Position numbers and translations under genes: made by a program | The notes under the pieces: generated by a model | What the model was told of the DNA's origin: nothing | The model's database searches: none | The model's input: the letters and a program-made list of their open reading frames with translations, nothing else | Assembly: GCA_022563775.1 (NCBI GenBank) | Contig: JADFMS010000009.1 | Span: 1-37,681, forward strand | DNA from: Fidelibacterota bacterium | Lineage (GTDB): Bacteria; Marinisomatota; SORT01 | DNA length: 37,681 nucleotides | Direction of reading: 5' to 3' | In this document: positions 15,468 through 23,247 of the stretch, piece by piece | Position numbering within the stretch: the stretch's first letter is position 1 | How the letters are laid out: every line of letters starts with the position of its first letter

Positions 15468-17810
15468 TTAATCCAGACTGTCTAAAATCGATTTATATCT
15501 GTCGATGCGGCTCTTCCTCTCGGAAGCGAATTTTCTTATTCCTTCGAGAATGTGCTTTGGTGAAAGGTGCGCCTCTTCCATCACCTCTTCCAACGACCCT
15601 CCCGTCCGCCAACGATTGTCGAAGTCAGATGAGAGCGAGTATTCATCAGTAATATCGCCCCCGGACCAGTTCGACATATTACCGATTGAACCGTTTGTTA
15701 TTATCATGCTGTCAGCTTTGTCTGCCTTTGAGAAAATTTTGTTCCTCTGTTCTTCTGATTGCAGTTCAAACAACTGAAGGCTGACAGCTGAAACAATCTT
15801 TACGTTTGGACCTTCCTTTAAGATTTCCGGCAGCACCTCGATGAGATTGGCGGTTGTCGCCGTTCCTCTGACCACCACCACACCCTCTTTCGGTTTACCC
15901 GGTTCATAATCTTTTATCAAATAGGCGCCCTTCGCAGCTGCAAAATGACTATCCATACCAAGAGCTTTTCTGTCGGGAATCGTGATTGACGGTCTCGTTA
16001 AGTGCAGCGCAATTATGTGAGCGCCGGTCTTTAACGCCGCTCCCAACACTACCGGCACCTCGTTGTGCTCCCAGGGATGGAGGTCGATTACATGTCCTCG
16101 CGGGAAGAGTTGAGTTACACCTGTGGCAAAAATCCCGAAATGCGTCCTCGAATCTTCCGCGGTTTCAGGACCTGAATGACCGGCAATCCAGATAACTTTT
16201 CCTAATTTGATCTGTGAATCCTGACACAGCTGACTGAAAAGCCTCATCGGTCCGTATTTAAGATAGCTGAATGAACCGTATGTCGAACATGTCCCGAAAA
16301 AACCTATAAATTTTTCAAATGGCTTAGGCGCTAAATTAACGGAGGCTATGCCTGCGACGATGCCTGAATTCGCAAATTCGGTGATCTCCTGAGGAAGCAG
16401 GCTGCCGTCAGGGTTTTCATTCTTTTCATATCTTCCCCAACCCTCAAAATCTCCCCAGCCTTTTGAAAATCCCGAGATATTTGTAGAATCGGCAAGATCC
16501 GCCGAAACAGCCAAAAACAATGGGCGGCCATAATGCTCGGCGGCATAACTGTTTACATATGCTCCCCACTTGGATAATCCCGCCCTGTTAGGTCCGGTTT
16601 CACCCGGTTTTAAGTACATCTCTTCCGGATAATTCTCGAAATCTGTGATCGCAGGATCCTCGTCGGGGTTTTTCTCTCTTCCGATCTTTAAACTCATCTC
16701 CTCGGGTAAAGATTCTCCGATCTCCACAAGCCTGTCCGCGAGGTAATCGGTCAATTCTTTATCTTCCCTGAAGATTTCGAACATTCTCCGAAGATTTTCC
16801 GATGCCTGTTCCATGAGTTTCTTATGGTTTTCGGGTATAGGCTCACCCTCACCGACGAACTCAACGCCGTATTTTTCTTTTAGCGGGTCGAGCGTTCTCC
16901 AGAATAATTCATGGTTCATCGGATGCGGAGAACCGTGCGATTTGTTATCGTACTTCAGATAATCCCGTCCCTTACGGGTTTTTACCCACACCATTTTGGG
17001 AGTATTATCATCATTATCGTTTACCGCTTCCAATAGCGCTTTGGTAACAGGCTCCCATTCCGAACCGTTCTCCGTGCCGTACACATTCCAGCCGTACGGC
17101 TTAAACCAATCCTCAGGAGTGCCGTTTACCACTGAACTGATCGCTTGGTCATCTATGCCGTAATCGTTCCAATCGACTACCCAGAGAAGGTTGCCGACAC
17201 CCAATCCCCATGCCGAATTCTTTGATTCGTGGCTTCCCCCCGCCGTAAGACCTCCCTCGCCCTCAAAAGCGAAGACACGTACCCCGTCAGCCGCCGCCCT
17301 CTTCAGGGCAATGGCTTGCCCTACGCTCGGCGGTCCTCCATGACCCGACGGACCGGTGTTCGATTTGTAAAACAGAGTTTTTCCTTCGCTCTCCGCATGA
17401 CCGGGTAATCCTTTATTCCTCCGGAGAGTTAACAGGTCTTCCCAAACAAGTTGCCTTTCGTCGGCATCGGGGACCATATACCTCTCATCCCCCGTCTCCT
17501 GTAATTTCGTCCGGAGCGCTTCGTTAAAAACCGCAAGCGTGGCATATACAAGCGGTGTGGTGTGACCGGCGATGAGTATAAACCTGTCTCCGAACGGGTG
17601 TTCAGGCCTTCGGATATCCCATCTCATCACACCGCCGAGCAGTGTCGCAACGAGTGCGTGCACTTTTGAACGCGACCCGCCCGGATGACCGCTCTGCCGA
17701 TAGTTGAGCATAAGCGAAATAGAACCGTCTATAAGGTCTTTTATCTTCTCCCACTGCCCGAAATTCTTTTGCTGTTCTCCCAGCAGACCGGCGATATTGT
17801 TTTTTGTCAT
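15468..17810 (-). CDS. transketolase-like thiamine-diphosphate enzyme (large, divergent)
   Basis: At 780 residues this is about 100 longer than typical transketolases. It keeps the three-domain order. SGHPGG (40-45) and GDRFILIAGH lead the ThDP domain. The cofactor motif reads G184-E185-G186 and ends at N215, the right 30-residue spacing but with Glu in place of the usual metal-binding Asp. The pyrimidine-binding domain includes SADLADSTN, the catalytic-Glu region ITEFANSG, and HSGPETAEDSRTH in place of 'DS.G.GEDGPTH'. An extra segment sits near 155-165, where most members have GPLGQG. It probably transfers two-carbon ketol units, but the substrate may differ from the pentose-phosphate pathway. 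Its genetic partner is sat. Confidence 0.82.
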   Translation of the reverse strand: MTKNNIAGLLGEQQKNFGQWEKIKDLIDGSISLMLNYRQSGHPGGSRSKVHALVATLLGGVMRWDIRRPEHPFGDRFILIAGHTTPLVYATLAVFNEALRTKLQETGDERYMVPDADERQLVWEDLLTLRRNKGLPGHAESEGKTLFYKSNTGPSGHGGPPSVGQAIALKRAAADGVRVFAFEGEGGLTAGGSHESKNSAWGLGVGNLLWVVDWNDYGIDDQAISSVVNGTPEDWFKPYGWNVYGTENGSEWEPVTKALLEAVNDNDDNTPKMVWVKTRKGRDYLKYDNKSHGSPHPMNHELFWRTLDPLKEKYGVEFVGEGEPIPENHKKLMEQASENLRRMFEIFREDKELTDYLADRLVEIGESLPEEMSLKIGREKNPDEDPAITDFENYPEEMYLKPGETGPNRAGLSKWGAYVNSYAAEHYGRPLFLAVSADLADSTNISGFSKGWGDFEGWGRYEKNENPDGSLLPQEITEFANSGIVAGIASVNLAPKPFEKFIGFFGTCSTYGSFSYLKYGPMRLFSQLCQDSQIKLGKVIWIAGHSGPETAEDSRTHFGIFATGVTQLFPRGHVIDLHPWEHNEVPVVLGAALKTGAHIIALHLTRPSITIPDRKALGMDSHFAAAKGAYLIKDYEPGKPKEGVVVVRGTATTANLIEVLPEILKEGPNVKIVSAVSLQLFELQSEEQRNKIFSKADKADSMIITNGSIGNMSNWSGGDITDEYSLSSDFDNRWRTGGSLEEVMEEAHLSPKHILEGIRKFASERKSRIDRYKSILDSLD

Positions 17811-17949
17811 TTCAAAATGTTTCGTCGTTTAATTTCACAATTAATAACCCGCATCATTCCAAAAACGGATTCAATCTACCGAAGAGCCCCCGAATTTACA
17901 ATTGGAGATTTTCTTTGAAAGAACCAAACAGATCAACATCAGATTACTT

Positions 17950-19152
17950 TTACGGATAAGATTGTCCTTGACTGTTGTTACGGACCGCGCTTAGCAAGGT
18001 ACTCTCAAATTGATCTATGATTAAATTCCAGCTATGTTTTTCCTCTATAAAATTCAATGCTGAATTTATGAGATTATTTCTCAATTCTTCATTTTCTAAT
18101 AAAGATATCAGCTCTTTTGCAAATTCAACTTCTGTATCCGCCACTATAAAAGGTACAGCATCAATATCCCCAAGCCCTTCGCATCCTATGCTTGAGGTTA
18201 CAATGGGAATTCCGCTCGACATAGCTTCTAAGATTTTATTTTGAGTGCCTGCGCCGTTTCTCATGGGAGCAACCATAATATCCGCCTTTTCCATCTCAGT
18301 TCTTATGCTGGGAACTTTTCCCGTTACAATCACGCTCTCCGAATTAAGTTTTCTGACATTCCTCGTAGGATTAACTCCCACTATTTTAAAAATCGCTTTG
18401 GGAAATATTTTTGTTACCAAGGGAAAAATTTCTCTGGCAAAATAGATTGCCGCGTCAACGTTCGGATAGTAACTCATGTTTCCGGAGAATATTAAAATCG
18501 GCCTTTCGGAAATAGCGATTCTATTGCTTAAAGATCTTTCACGCTTTTCCACACCCAGCCTGATAACCCTTATTTTATTATTTCCTCCGAGATGTTCCTT
18601 GGTTTTCTCGGACACGACAATAGGTATTGCGAAATCATTAATTACCTGCTGTTCGTAATCCGATACTCTATTCCGCTCAATGCGGATGAGTGCGCGCATA
18701 AATATATTTGATGTCGCGATTCGTCTGGACAAGCTTTTCGAGATAGCGTCTGATATATCAATCACTTTTGGAATATTTTTTATATCTATGAAGTATTGTG
18801 CCATTCTTATCAGATGCGTATATAGTAAATCAAAATCACTGTTTTCCAACAGGTTCTTCACTTCTTTTTTCATTGCGCTGCTTTTATAATACGAAACCTG
18901 TACAGGCTTATTAGAGAATATCGAGAATAAGAATTTTAACAATTGTAATATGGTACTTTTTTTTACAGTGACGATTTTCTCGCAGTACGGTTTTAGCTTA
19001 TTTAAGTGTTCTTCTGTTGTTTGCGGGTTTACAAAACTAACTAATGTTACAGAGTGATTTGCTGACAATCCTTCAATGTGTCGATAATCTCTGAGCTTAT
19101 CTCCCTTATCAAGCGGGTAGGGAAATCTTGCGGTTAGGTATAATATTTTCAT
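17950..19152 (-). CDS. GT4-family glycosyltransferase (TIGR03087 / exosortase-associated Stp1-like)
   Basis: This 400-residue GT-B enzyme begins MKILYLTARFPYPLDKGDK, the hallmark opening of the sugar transferases that accompany EpsH/PEP-CTERM exopolysaccharide loci (TIGR03087). The C-terminal nucleotide-sugar domain shows ILIFSGNMSYYPNVDA and MVAPMRNGAGTQNKILEAM, the latter carrying the E of the GT4 acid motif. It is in the same orientation as the upstream dehydrogenase-acetyltransferase gene, 165 bases away, and 139 bases before the transketolase-like gene, so it may have its own promoter, though none is convincing. No exosortase or PEP-CTERM protein is in the window. It looks rich in AT, as is common for glycan clusters. 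Confidence 0.85.
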   Translation of the reverse strand: MKILYLTARFPYPLDKGDKLRDYRHIEGLSANHSVTLVSFVNPQTTEEHLNKLKPYCEKIVTVKKSTILQLLKFLFSIFSNKPVQVSYYKSSAMKKEVKNLLENSDFDLLYTHLIRMAQYFIDIKNIPKVIDISDAISKSLSRRIATSNIFMRALIRIERNRVSDYEQQVINDFAIPIVVSEKTKEHLGGNNKIRVIRLGVEKRERSLSNRIAISERPILIFSGNMSYYPNVDAAIYFAREIFPLVTKIFPKAIFKIVGVNPTRNVRKLNSESVIVTGKVPSIRTEMEKADIMVAPMRNGAGTQNKILEAMSSGIPIVTSSIGCEGLGDIDAVPFIVADTEVEFAKELISLLENEELRNNLINSALNFIEEKHSWNLIIDQFESTLLSAVRNNSQGQSYP

Positions 19153-19317
19153 TTCGTTGATTATTTACGCGGATTGAATTTCCAATACATTAAACAGAAT
19201 ATCATTACTTATCCAAAGTGGCAAGTAAAACATCTACGATTTTCCCCCTCGTCTTGATGAACTATTGAGTTACGTTAAGCGTCTCTCTTTAAAAATTTGT
19301 TAAATAAAAACGGTGTT

Positions 19318-20913
19318 CTAATTTGCCTCTTCCGATATTTCCACGATCTCATCTTTACCTTTGTTTCGATAAGAATATTTCCTGTCGCATTTCCCGCAGG
19401 AGAGTTCTGATTGCTCATCGGGCAGCTTTTGCCCGCACTCACAAACCCATCCTGCGCGTTTAGCCGGCACACCCACCATGAGCGCATAATCCTGAACGTC
19501 TTTGGTCACAACGGCACCGGCACCGATAAAAGCGTGTTTTCCAATAGTATTTCCGCAAATGATAGTCGAGTTTGCCCCCATCGATGCTCCTTCCCTTACA
19601 AGGGTTTTCTTATAATGTTCTGTCCCTTTCTGCGGATATTTTGAACGCGGATCCGAAATATTCGTGAATACCATCGAGGGGCCGCAAAAGACATAGTCCT
19701 CAAGCTCTACGCCCTCATATACAGATACATTGTTCTGAATTTTAACATTATTTCCTATCCTGACGTTACTCCCGATGTTCACGTTTTGCCCTATTGAGCA
19801 ATTTTCCCCTACAACTGAATCGGACTGAATATGAGAAAAGTGCCAGACCTTTGTGCCTTTTCCGATTTTCACTCCCTCATCGACAAAACTTGACGGGTGA
19901 ATAAATGCATCCTCTTCGCTTTTATCCTTTGATTGTATTTCGGGGCTAACACTTTCGCCCGACAAGCTCCGGGTAGCCAGTTCCAATACTTTAAGTACAT
20001 CTAAGGCGCTTTTACCGTCAGCTATCTCGATAGGAGTTCCGTCCAGATGATCGATAAAGTAACTCAACTCGTTTGAGAGCGGCATCCCCTCTTCGTATTT
20101 GATAAGAGTAGTAGGGCCTTCTCTCTTGACCGGTTCTCCCTTTATAAAATCAATTCCCTTTTCATAAAATTTTATTTCTTTGGAGCCGTCCGAGTCATTA
20201 AAAGAGAGCATTCCTTTCGATCCTATCAGTACCAGGCGGTGTTCCTTGAAAGGATGAAGCCAGCTTACAAATATATGCCCGACAACATTATCAGGATATT
20301 TTAAGATAGTCATAGTTGTATCATGCAAATGCGGCTGTGTGTATGCCCCGCCGCGCGATACCACCTCAACCGGTAGATTACCGGTTAAATAACCGAAGAT
20401 AGAAATATCGTGCGGGGCAAAACTCCATAGTATGTTTTCCTCGGTTCTGACCGTCCCGAGATTCAACCTGTTGCTGTAAATATATTGTAGTTTGCCAATC
20501 TGTCCTGAGTCTATTATTTCTTTTATCTTCCAAATCGCCGGATGAAATAAAAGAAGATGTCCGACCATTAGATTGACGTTCATTGTAATCGAGAGTTCCA
20601 CCAGCTCCTCAGCCTCAGACAAATTCAATGCAAGCGGTTTCTCTACAAGCGTATGCTTCCCCTTACCGATAAGTTGTTTTGCAATCTTAAAGTGGGTATC
20701 GGCTGGTGTTGCCACCGTATATCCATCATAGTCATGTTCTAATGCATCATCTATCGATTCGTGTATGTGCACCCCCTTATATTGAGCTAAAATCTCCTTC
20801 AACTCATCATTATTCAAATCCACAACCCCGCCAAGCGATCCAAGTTCCCTCAAGGTTTTAATATGGTTTTTACCCCAGCGCCCTGCGCCGATTACACAAA
20901 TCTTCTTTCCCAT
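19318..20913 (-). CDS. fusion of Gfo/Idh/MocA dehydrogenase and left-handed beta-helix N-acetyltransferase (WbpB-WbpD type)
   Basis: The 531-residue protein joins two steps of 2,3-diamino-2,3-dideoxy-uronate synthesis. Residues 1-325 are an NAD-dependent sugar dehydrogenase: VIGAGRWG Rossmann loop (G9, G11, G14) and E91-K92-P93. Residues about 340-490 are hexapeptide repeats of a beta-helix acetyltransferase (SIGQNVNIGSNVRIGNNVKI, then IGAGAVVTKDV and MVGVPAKRAGW), matching WbpD/WlbB. The C-terminus adds a likely zinc ribbon, C491-x-C493 and C506-x2-C509. The aminotransferase expected between the two reactions is not in the window. The product would supply an acetamido sugar for the surface glycan made by the neighbouring glycosyltransferases. 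Confidence 0.9.
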   Translation of the reverse strand: MGKKICVIGAGRWGKNHIKTLRELGSLGGVVDLNNDELKEILAQYKGVHIHESIDDALEHDYDGYTVATPADTHFKIAKQLIGKGKHTLVEKPLALNLSEAEELVELSITMNVNLMVGHLLLFHPAIWKIKEIIDSGQIGKLQYIYSNRLNLGTVRTEENILWSFAPHDISIFGYLTGNLPVEVVSRGGAYTQPHLHDTTMTILKYPDNVVGHIFVSWLHPFKEHRLVLIGSKGMLSFNDSDGSKEIKFYEKGIDFIKGEPVKREGPTTLIKYEEGMPLSNELSYFIDHLDGTPIEIADGKSALDVLKVLELATRSLSGESVSPEIQSKDKSEEDAFIHPSSFVDEGVKIGKGTKVWHFSHIQSDSVVGENCSIGQNVNIGSNVRIGNNVKIQNNVSVYEGVELEDYVFCGPSMVFTNISDPRSKYPQKGTEHYKKTLVREGASMGANSTIICGNTIGKHAFIGAGAVVTKDVQDYALMVGVPAKRAGWVCECGQKLPDEQSELSCGKCDRKYSYRNKGKDEIVEISEEAN

Positions 20914-20966
20914 TTATCTTATCACCCCGCGTTGTCCTCCCCGTAAATTGTCATTAAGTTTTCGAC

Positions 20967-20980
20967 CTTGAAGATTCAAG
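20967..20980. repeat. 14-bp palindrome upstream of the dehydrogenase-acetyltransferase gene
   Basis: CTTGAA-GA-TTCAAG is a near-perfect palindrome about 55 bases before the start at 20913. It could be an operator or a small hairpin in the leader. A GGGGAGG tract lies closer to the gene but still too far from the ATG to be its ribosome site. Confidence 0.3.
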
Positions 20981-21073
20981 ACACAAAACTATTAAATGAA
21001 AATCCTGTTAACCAGCACAATATAAGGATATTAGCCGGTGGTTGATATAACTTTTACAGAGAAGGAATAATCT

Positions 21074-21460
21074 TTACTGAAGCTCTTCTATCAGTTCGCG
21101 AATCTCATTAATCCGGACCGGCTTCCTCAGTATTCTCTCAGCCGTGGGACGTGCATTCGCAGGACGAGTTTCATGGCTCGGCAGTCCGGTAATTACTGCA
21201 GCAGGGAGCTTGGGATACAAGGCGTGCACCTGCTGTAAGAACTCCCATCCTCCCATTTCCGGCATGTTGATGTCGGTGAATACGATGTCGATCTTCTCGC
21301 TTGCGAGAATCTTCAAGCCCTCTTTCCCGTCTCCTGCAAGATATACACTGTGGCCATCTCTGATCAAAACCCTTTTCATAATTTTACGAAATGCAGGCTC
21401 ATCATCAACGATAAGTATTCGGACGCTTACACCTTTTTCTCTTTTTATAGCTACAATCAT
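21074..21460 (-). CDS. single-domain response regulator (CheY-like receiver)
   Basis: This 128-residue protein is a receiver domain with no output domain. The acidic pocket D19-D20, the phospho-acceptor D63 in FTDINMPEMGG, T91 and the conserved K113 in LRKPV are all in place. An extra dozen residues (MIVAIKREKGVS) precede the first strand. No alternative ATG, GTG or TTG lies in frame before the first strand, so the longer start is kept, although it has no clear ribosome site. It stands alone between a glycan gene and the tRNA, on the minus strand, with no histidine kinase nearby. It therefore probably takes part in a phosphorelay encoded elsewhere. Confidence 0.87.
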   Translation of the reverse strand: MIVAIKREKGVSVRILIVDDEPAFRKIMKRVLIRDGHSVYLAGDGKEGLKILASEKIDIVFTDINMPEMGGWEFLQQVHALYPKLPAAVITGLPSHETRPANARPTAERILRKPVRINEIRELIEELQ

Positions 21461-21679
21461 TCTATGTCAATTTTTTACGACTTATATTGCCCGGAGGTTC
21501 CCCTAAAGGACATTAAATCTATAAATATTATGCTGATTTGCAAGAAAAAAGTGCCTTTCAGCAATAAATTTTTGATTTTATTTAAAAGTCAGTATTTTAA
21601 TAATTAGCAGCAGTAGATGTATATCGGATTCACTAATATCATCTTACTATGCGCCGTACTTTTGCTTTCGCCTTCCATC

Positions 21680-21708
21680 TTGACTCTCACGCCCAATCAG
21701 AGTAATTT
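21680..21708 (+). promoter_or_regulatory. probable promoter of tRNA-Thr
   Basis: TTGACT (21680-21685, five of six to consensus) is followed by 17 bases and TAATTT (21703-21708, three of six). Initiation would fall about 15 bases before the tRNA. The rest of the 268-base spacer to the response regulator shows nothing recognisable. Confidence 0.4.
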
Positions 21709-21728
21709 CTATCAAGCTCATAAGCAAT

Positions 21729-21801
21729 GCCACCCTAGCTCAGTTGGTAGAGCAGCCGCCTCGTAAGCGGCAGGTCGTCGGTTCGACTCCGATGGGTGGC
21801 T
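21729..21801 (+). tRNA. tRNA-Thr (anticodon CGT)
   Basis: A complete 73-base cloverleaf can be drawn. The acceptor stem is GCCACCC/GGGTGGC, the D arm is GCTC-AGTTGGTA-GAGC, and the anticodon stem GCCGC/GCGGC encloses the loop CTCGTAA with anticodon CGT, reading ACG. The variable loop is AGGTC. The T arm GTCGG-TTCGACT-CCGAT includes one G-T wobble, and the discriminator base is T. CCA is not encoded. It lies alone, just upstream of rarA. Confidence 0.96.
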
Positions 21802-21901
21802 CAATCCATCGCTTCTATTTAAATTATCCTCAATTACTTGCTTTACGCAGTTGTAAATTGCCAACAAATCAAGTACTTTATCGTAGTATTAACAGGCTTT
21901 T

Positions 21902-23218
21902 ATGATTATGGATCTCTTTACCAAAAAGAACTCGGCTGACAGTGATGCCATTGCCCCGCTCGCCGATCGGGTGCGACCGAGTACGATTGACACGTTCTTC
22001 GGGCATTCAGAATATCTCGATAAGGGAAAATTACTTCATAATCTGCTGAAAAACCGTGGGATTATCAGTGTTCTGCTCTGGGGGCCTCCGGGCACGGGAA
22101 AAACAACTCTCGCAAGGATATTAGCAAAAAACGCCGGGGCAGACTTCCGGCAGATATCAGCGGTCGATTCAGGCGTAAAAGAGCTGCGAGAGATAATAAA
22201 ACTCGGCGAAGCAAATAAATTAAACGGAATAACTACTGTACTTTTCATAGACGAAATTCACCGGTTCAATAAGGCTCAACAGGATGGATTGTTATCCGCG
22301 GTAGAAACCGGAACCTTAACCCTGATAGGCGCAACCACAGAAAACCCATCGTTTGAAGTAATTTCGCCATTATTATCAAGAACACGTGTTATCAGACTTA
22401 ATTCACTTTCAGACAAAGACATGAAATCCATATTAGACAATGCCTTAACTAATGATTCTCTGCTGGCTGAACTTGAACCGGTGGTCGAGCAAAAAGCTGT
22501 CAAGCTCCTGATTGAATCAAGCAACGGCGATGCAAGACGAATGCTTAATACATTGGAATTATCAATTCGACTCGCGGGTCGGAATTCCCGCATTACTACT
22601 AAAACAGTGTCCGAAGCGCTCTTGACTCGTACACCCGGATATGATAAAAAGGGTGAGAACCATTACGACTTGATATCAGCATTTATTAAAAGCGTTCGCG
22701 GTTCAGACCCGGACGCAGCGGTATATTGGTTGGCACGGATGCTTGACGGCGGTGAAGATCCCAAGTTTATAGCGCGAAGAATGATTATTCTTGCCTCGGA
22801 AGACATCGGGAATGCTGATCCATTAGGCATTGTATTGGCAAATAGCGCTTTCTCGGCAGTCGAAAAGATCGGGATGCCCGAAGCGCGCATAGTCTTAGCC
22901 CAGGCGGCTACTTACCTTTCGGGCTCTCCCAAAAGCAATGCGGCGTATCTGGCTATAGATAAAGCATTTGATGAAATAAAAACCGGTAAAGAATATCCCG
23001 TTCCCCTTCATCTGCGGAATGCGCCCACAAAATTGATGAAAGAAGAAGGTTATTCCGAGGGATATATCTATCCACACGATTCACCGGATCATTTTGCCGA
23101 GCAAGAATATCTTCCGCCGGAACTTTCGAAAAAAATATTCTATGAACCCTCCGAAGAGGGGCGCGAACGGAAAATCGGTGAACGTCTTGCTCTTCTGTGG
23201 AATAAGCGCAAGAGATAA
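21902..23218 (+). CDS. rarA: replication-associated recombination protein A (RarA/MgsA AAA+ ATPase)
   Basis: This 438-residue clamp-loader-like AAA+ ATPase acts at stalled replication forks. Walker A is GPPGTGKTT (61-69), Walker B is FIDEIH with D117-E118, and sensor 1 is GATTENPS (143-150). The C-terminal part carries the tetramerisation region, with AARRMIILASEDIGNADP-like sequence (ARRMIILASEDIGNADP) and YPHDSPDHFAEQEYLP near the end, both diagnostic of RarA. The N-terminus lacks a ubiquitin-binding zinc finger, as is usual in bacteria. Two close ATGs (21902, 21908) could start it, and neither has a strong ribosome site. It begins 100 bases after tRNA-Thr. Confidence 0.96.
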   Translation: MIMDLFTKKNSADSDAIAPLADRVRPSTIDTFFGHSEYLDKGKLLHNLLKNRGIISVLLWGPPGTGKTTLARILAKNAGADFRQISAVDSGVKELREIIKLGEANKLNGITTVLFIDEIHRFNKAQQDGLLSAVETGTLTLIGATTENPSFEVISPLLSRTRVIRLNSLSDKDMKSILDNALTNDSLLAELEPVVEQKAVKLLIESSNGDARRMLNTLELSIRLAGRNSRITTKTVSEALLTRTPGYDKKGENHYDLISAFIKSVRGSDPDAAVYWLARMLDGGEDPKFIARRMIILASEDIGNADPLGIVLANSAFSAVEKIGMPEARIVLAQAATYLSGSPKSNAAYLAIDKAFDEIKTGKEYPVPLHLRNAPTKLMKEEGYSEGYIYPHDSPDHFAEQEYLPPELSKKIFYEPSEEGRERKIGERLALLWNKRKR

Positions 23219-23247
23219 CAATCACGTTAACGAGTATACGGCGCTGT

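Noticed and set aside
15468..17810. Calling the transketolase-like enzyme a phosphoketolase because of its near-800-residue length
   Set aside because: The phosphoketolase signatures around the cofactor (for example GDGEAETGP) are absent; the order and spacing of motifs fit transketolase better.
19275..19487. Leftward 70-codon frame overlapping the end of the dehydrogenase-acetyltransferase gene
   Set aside because: It is a frame-shifted reading of the coding zinc-ribbon region, with no sign of independent translation.
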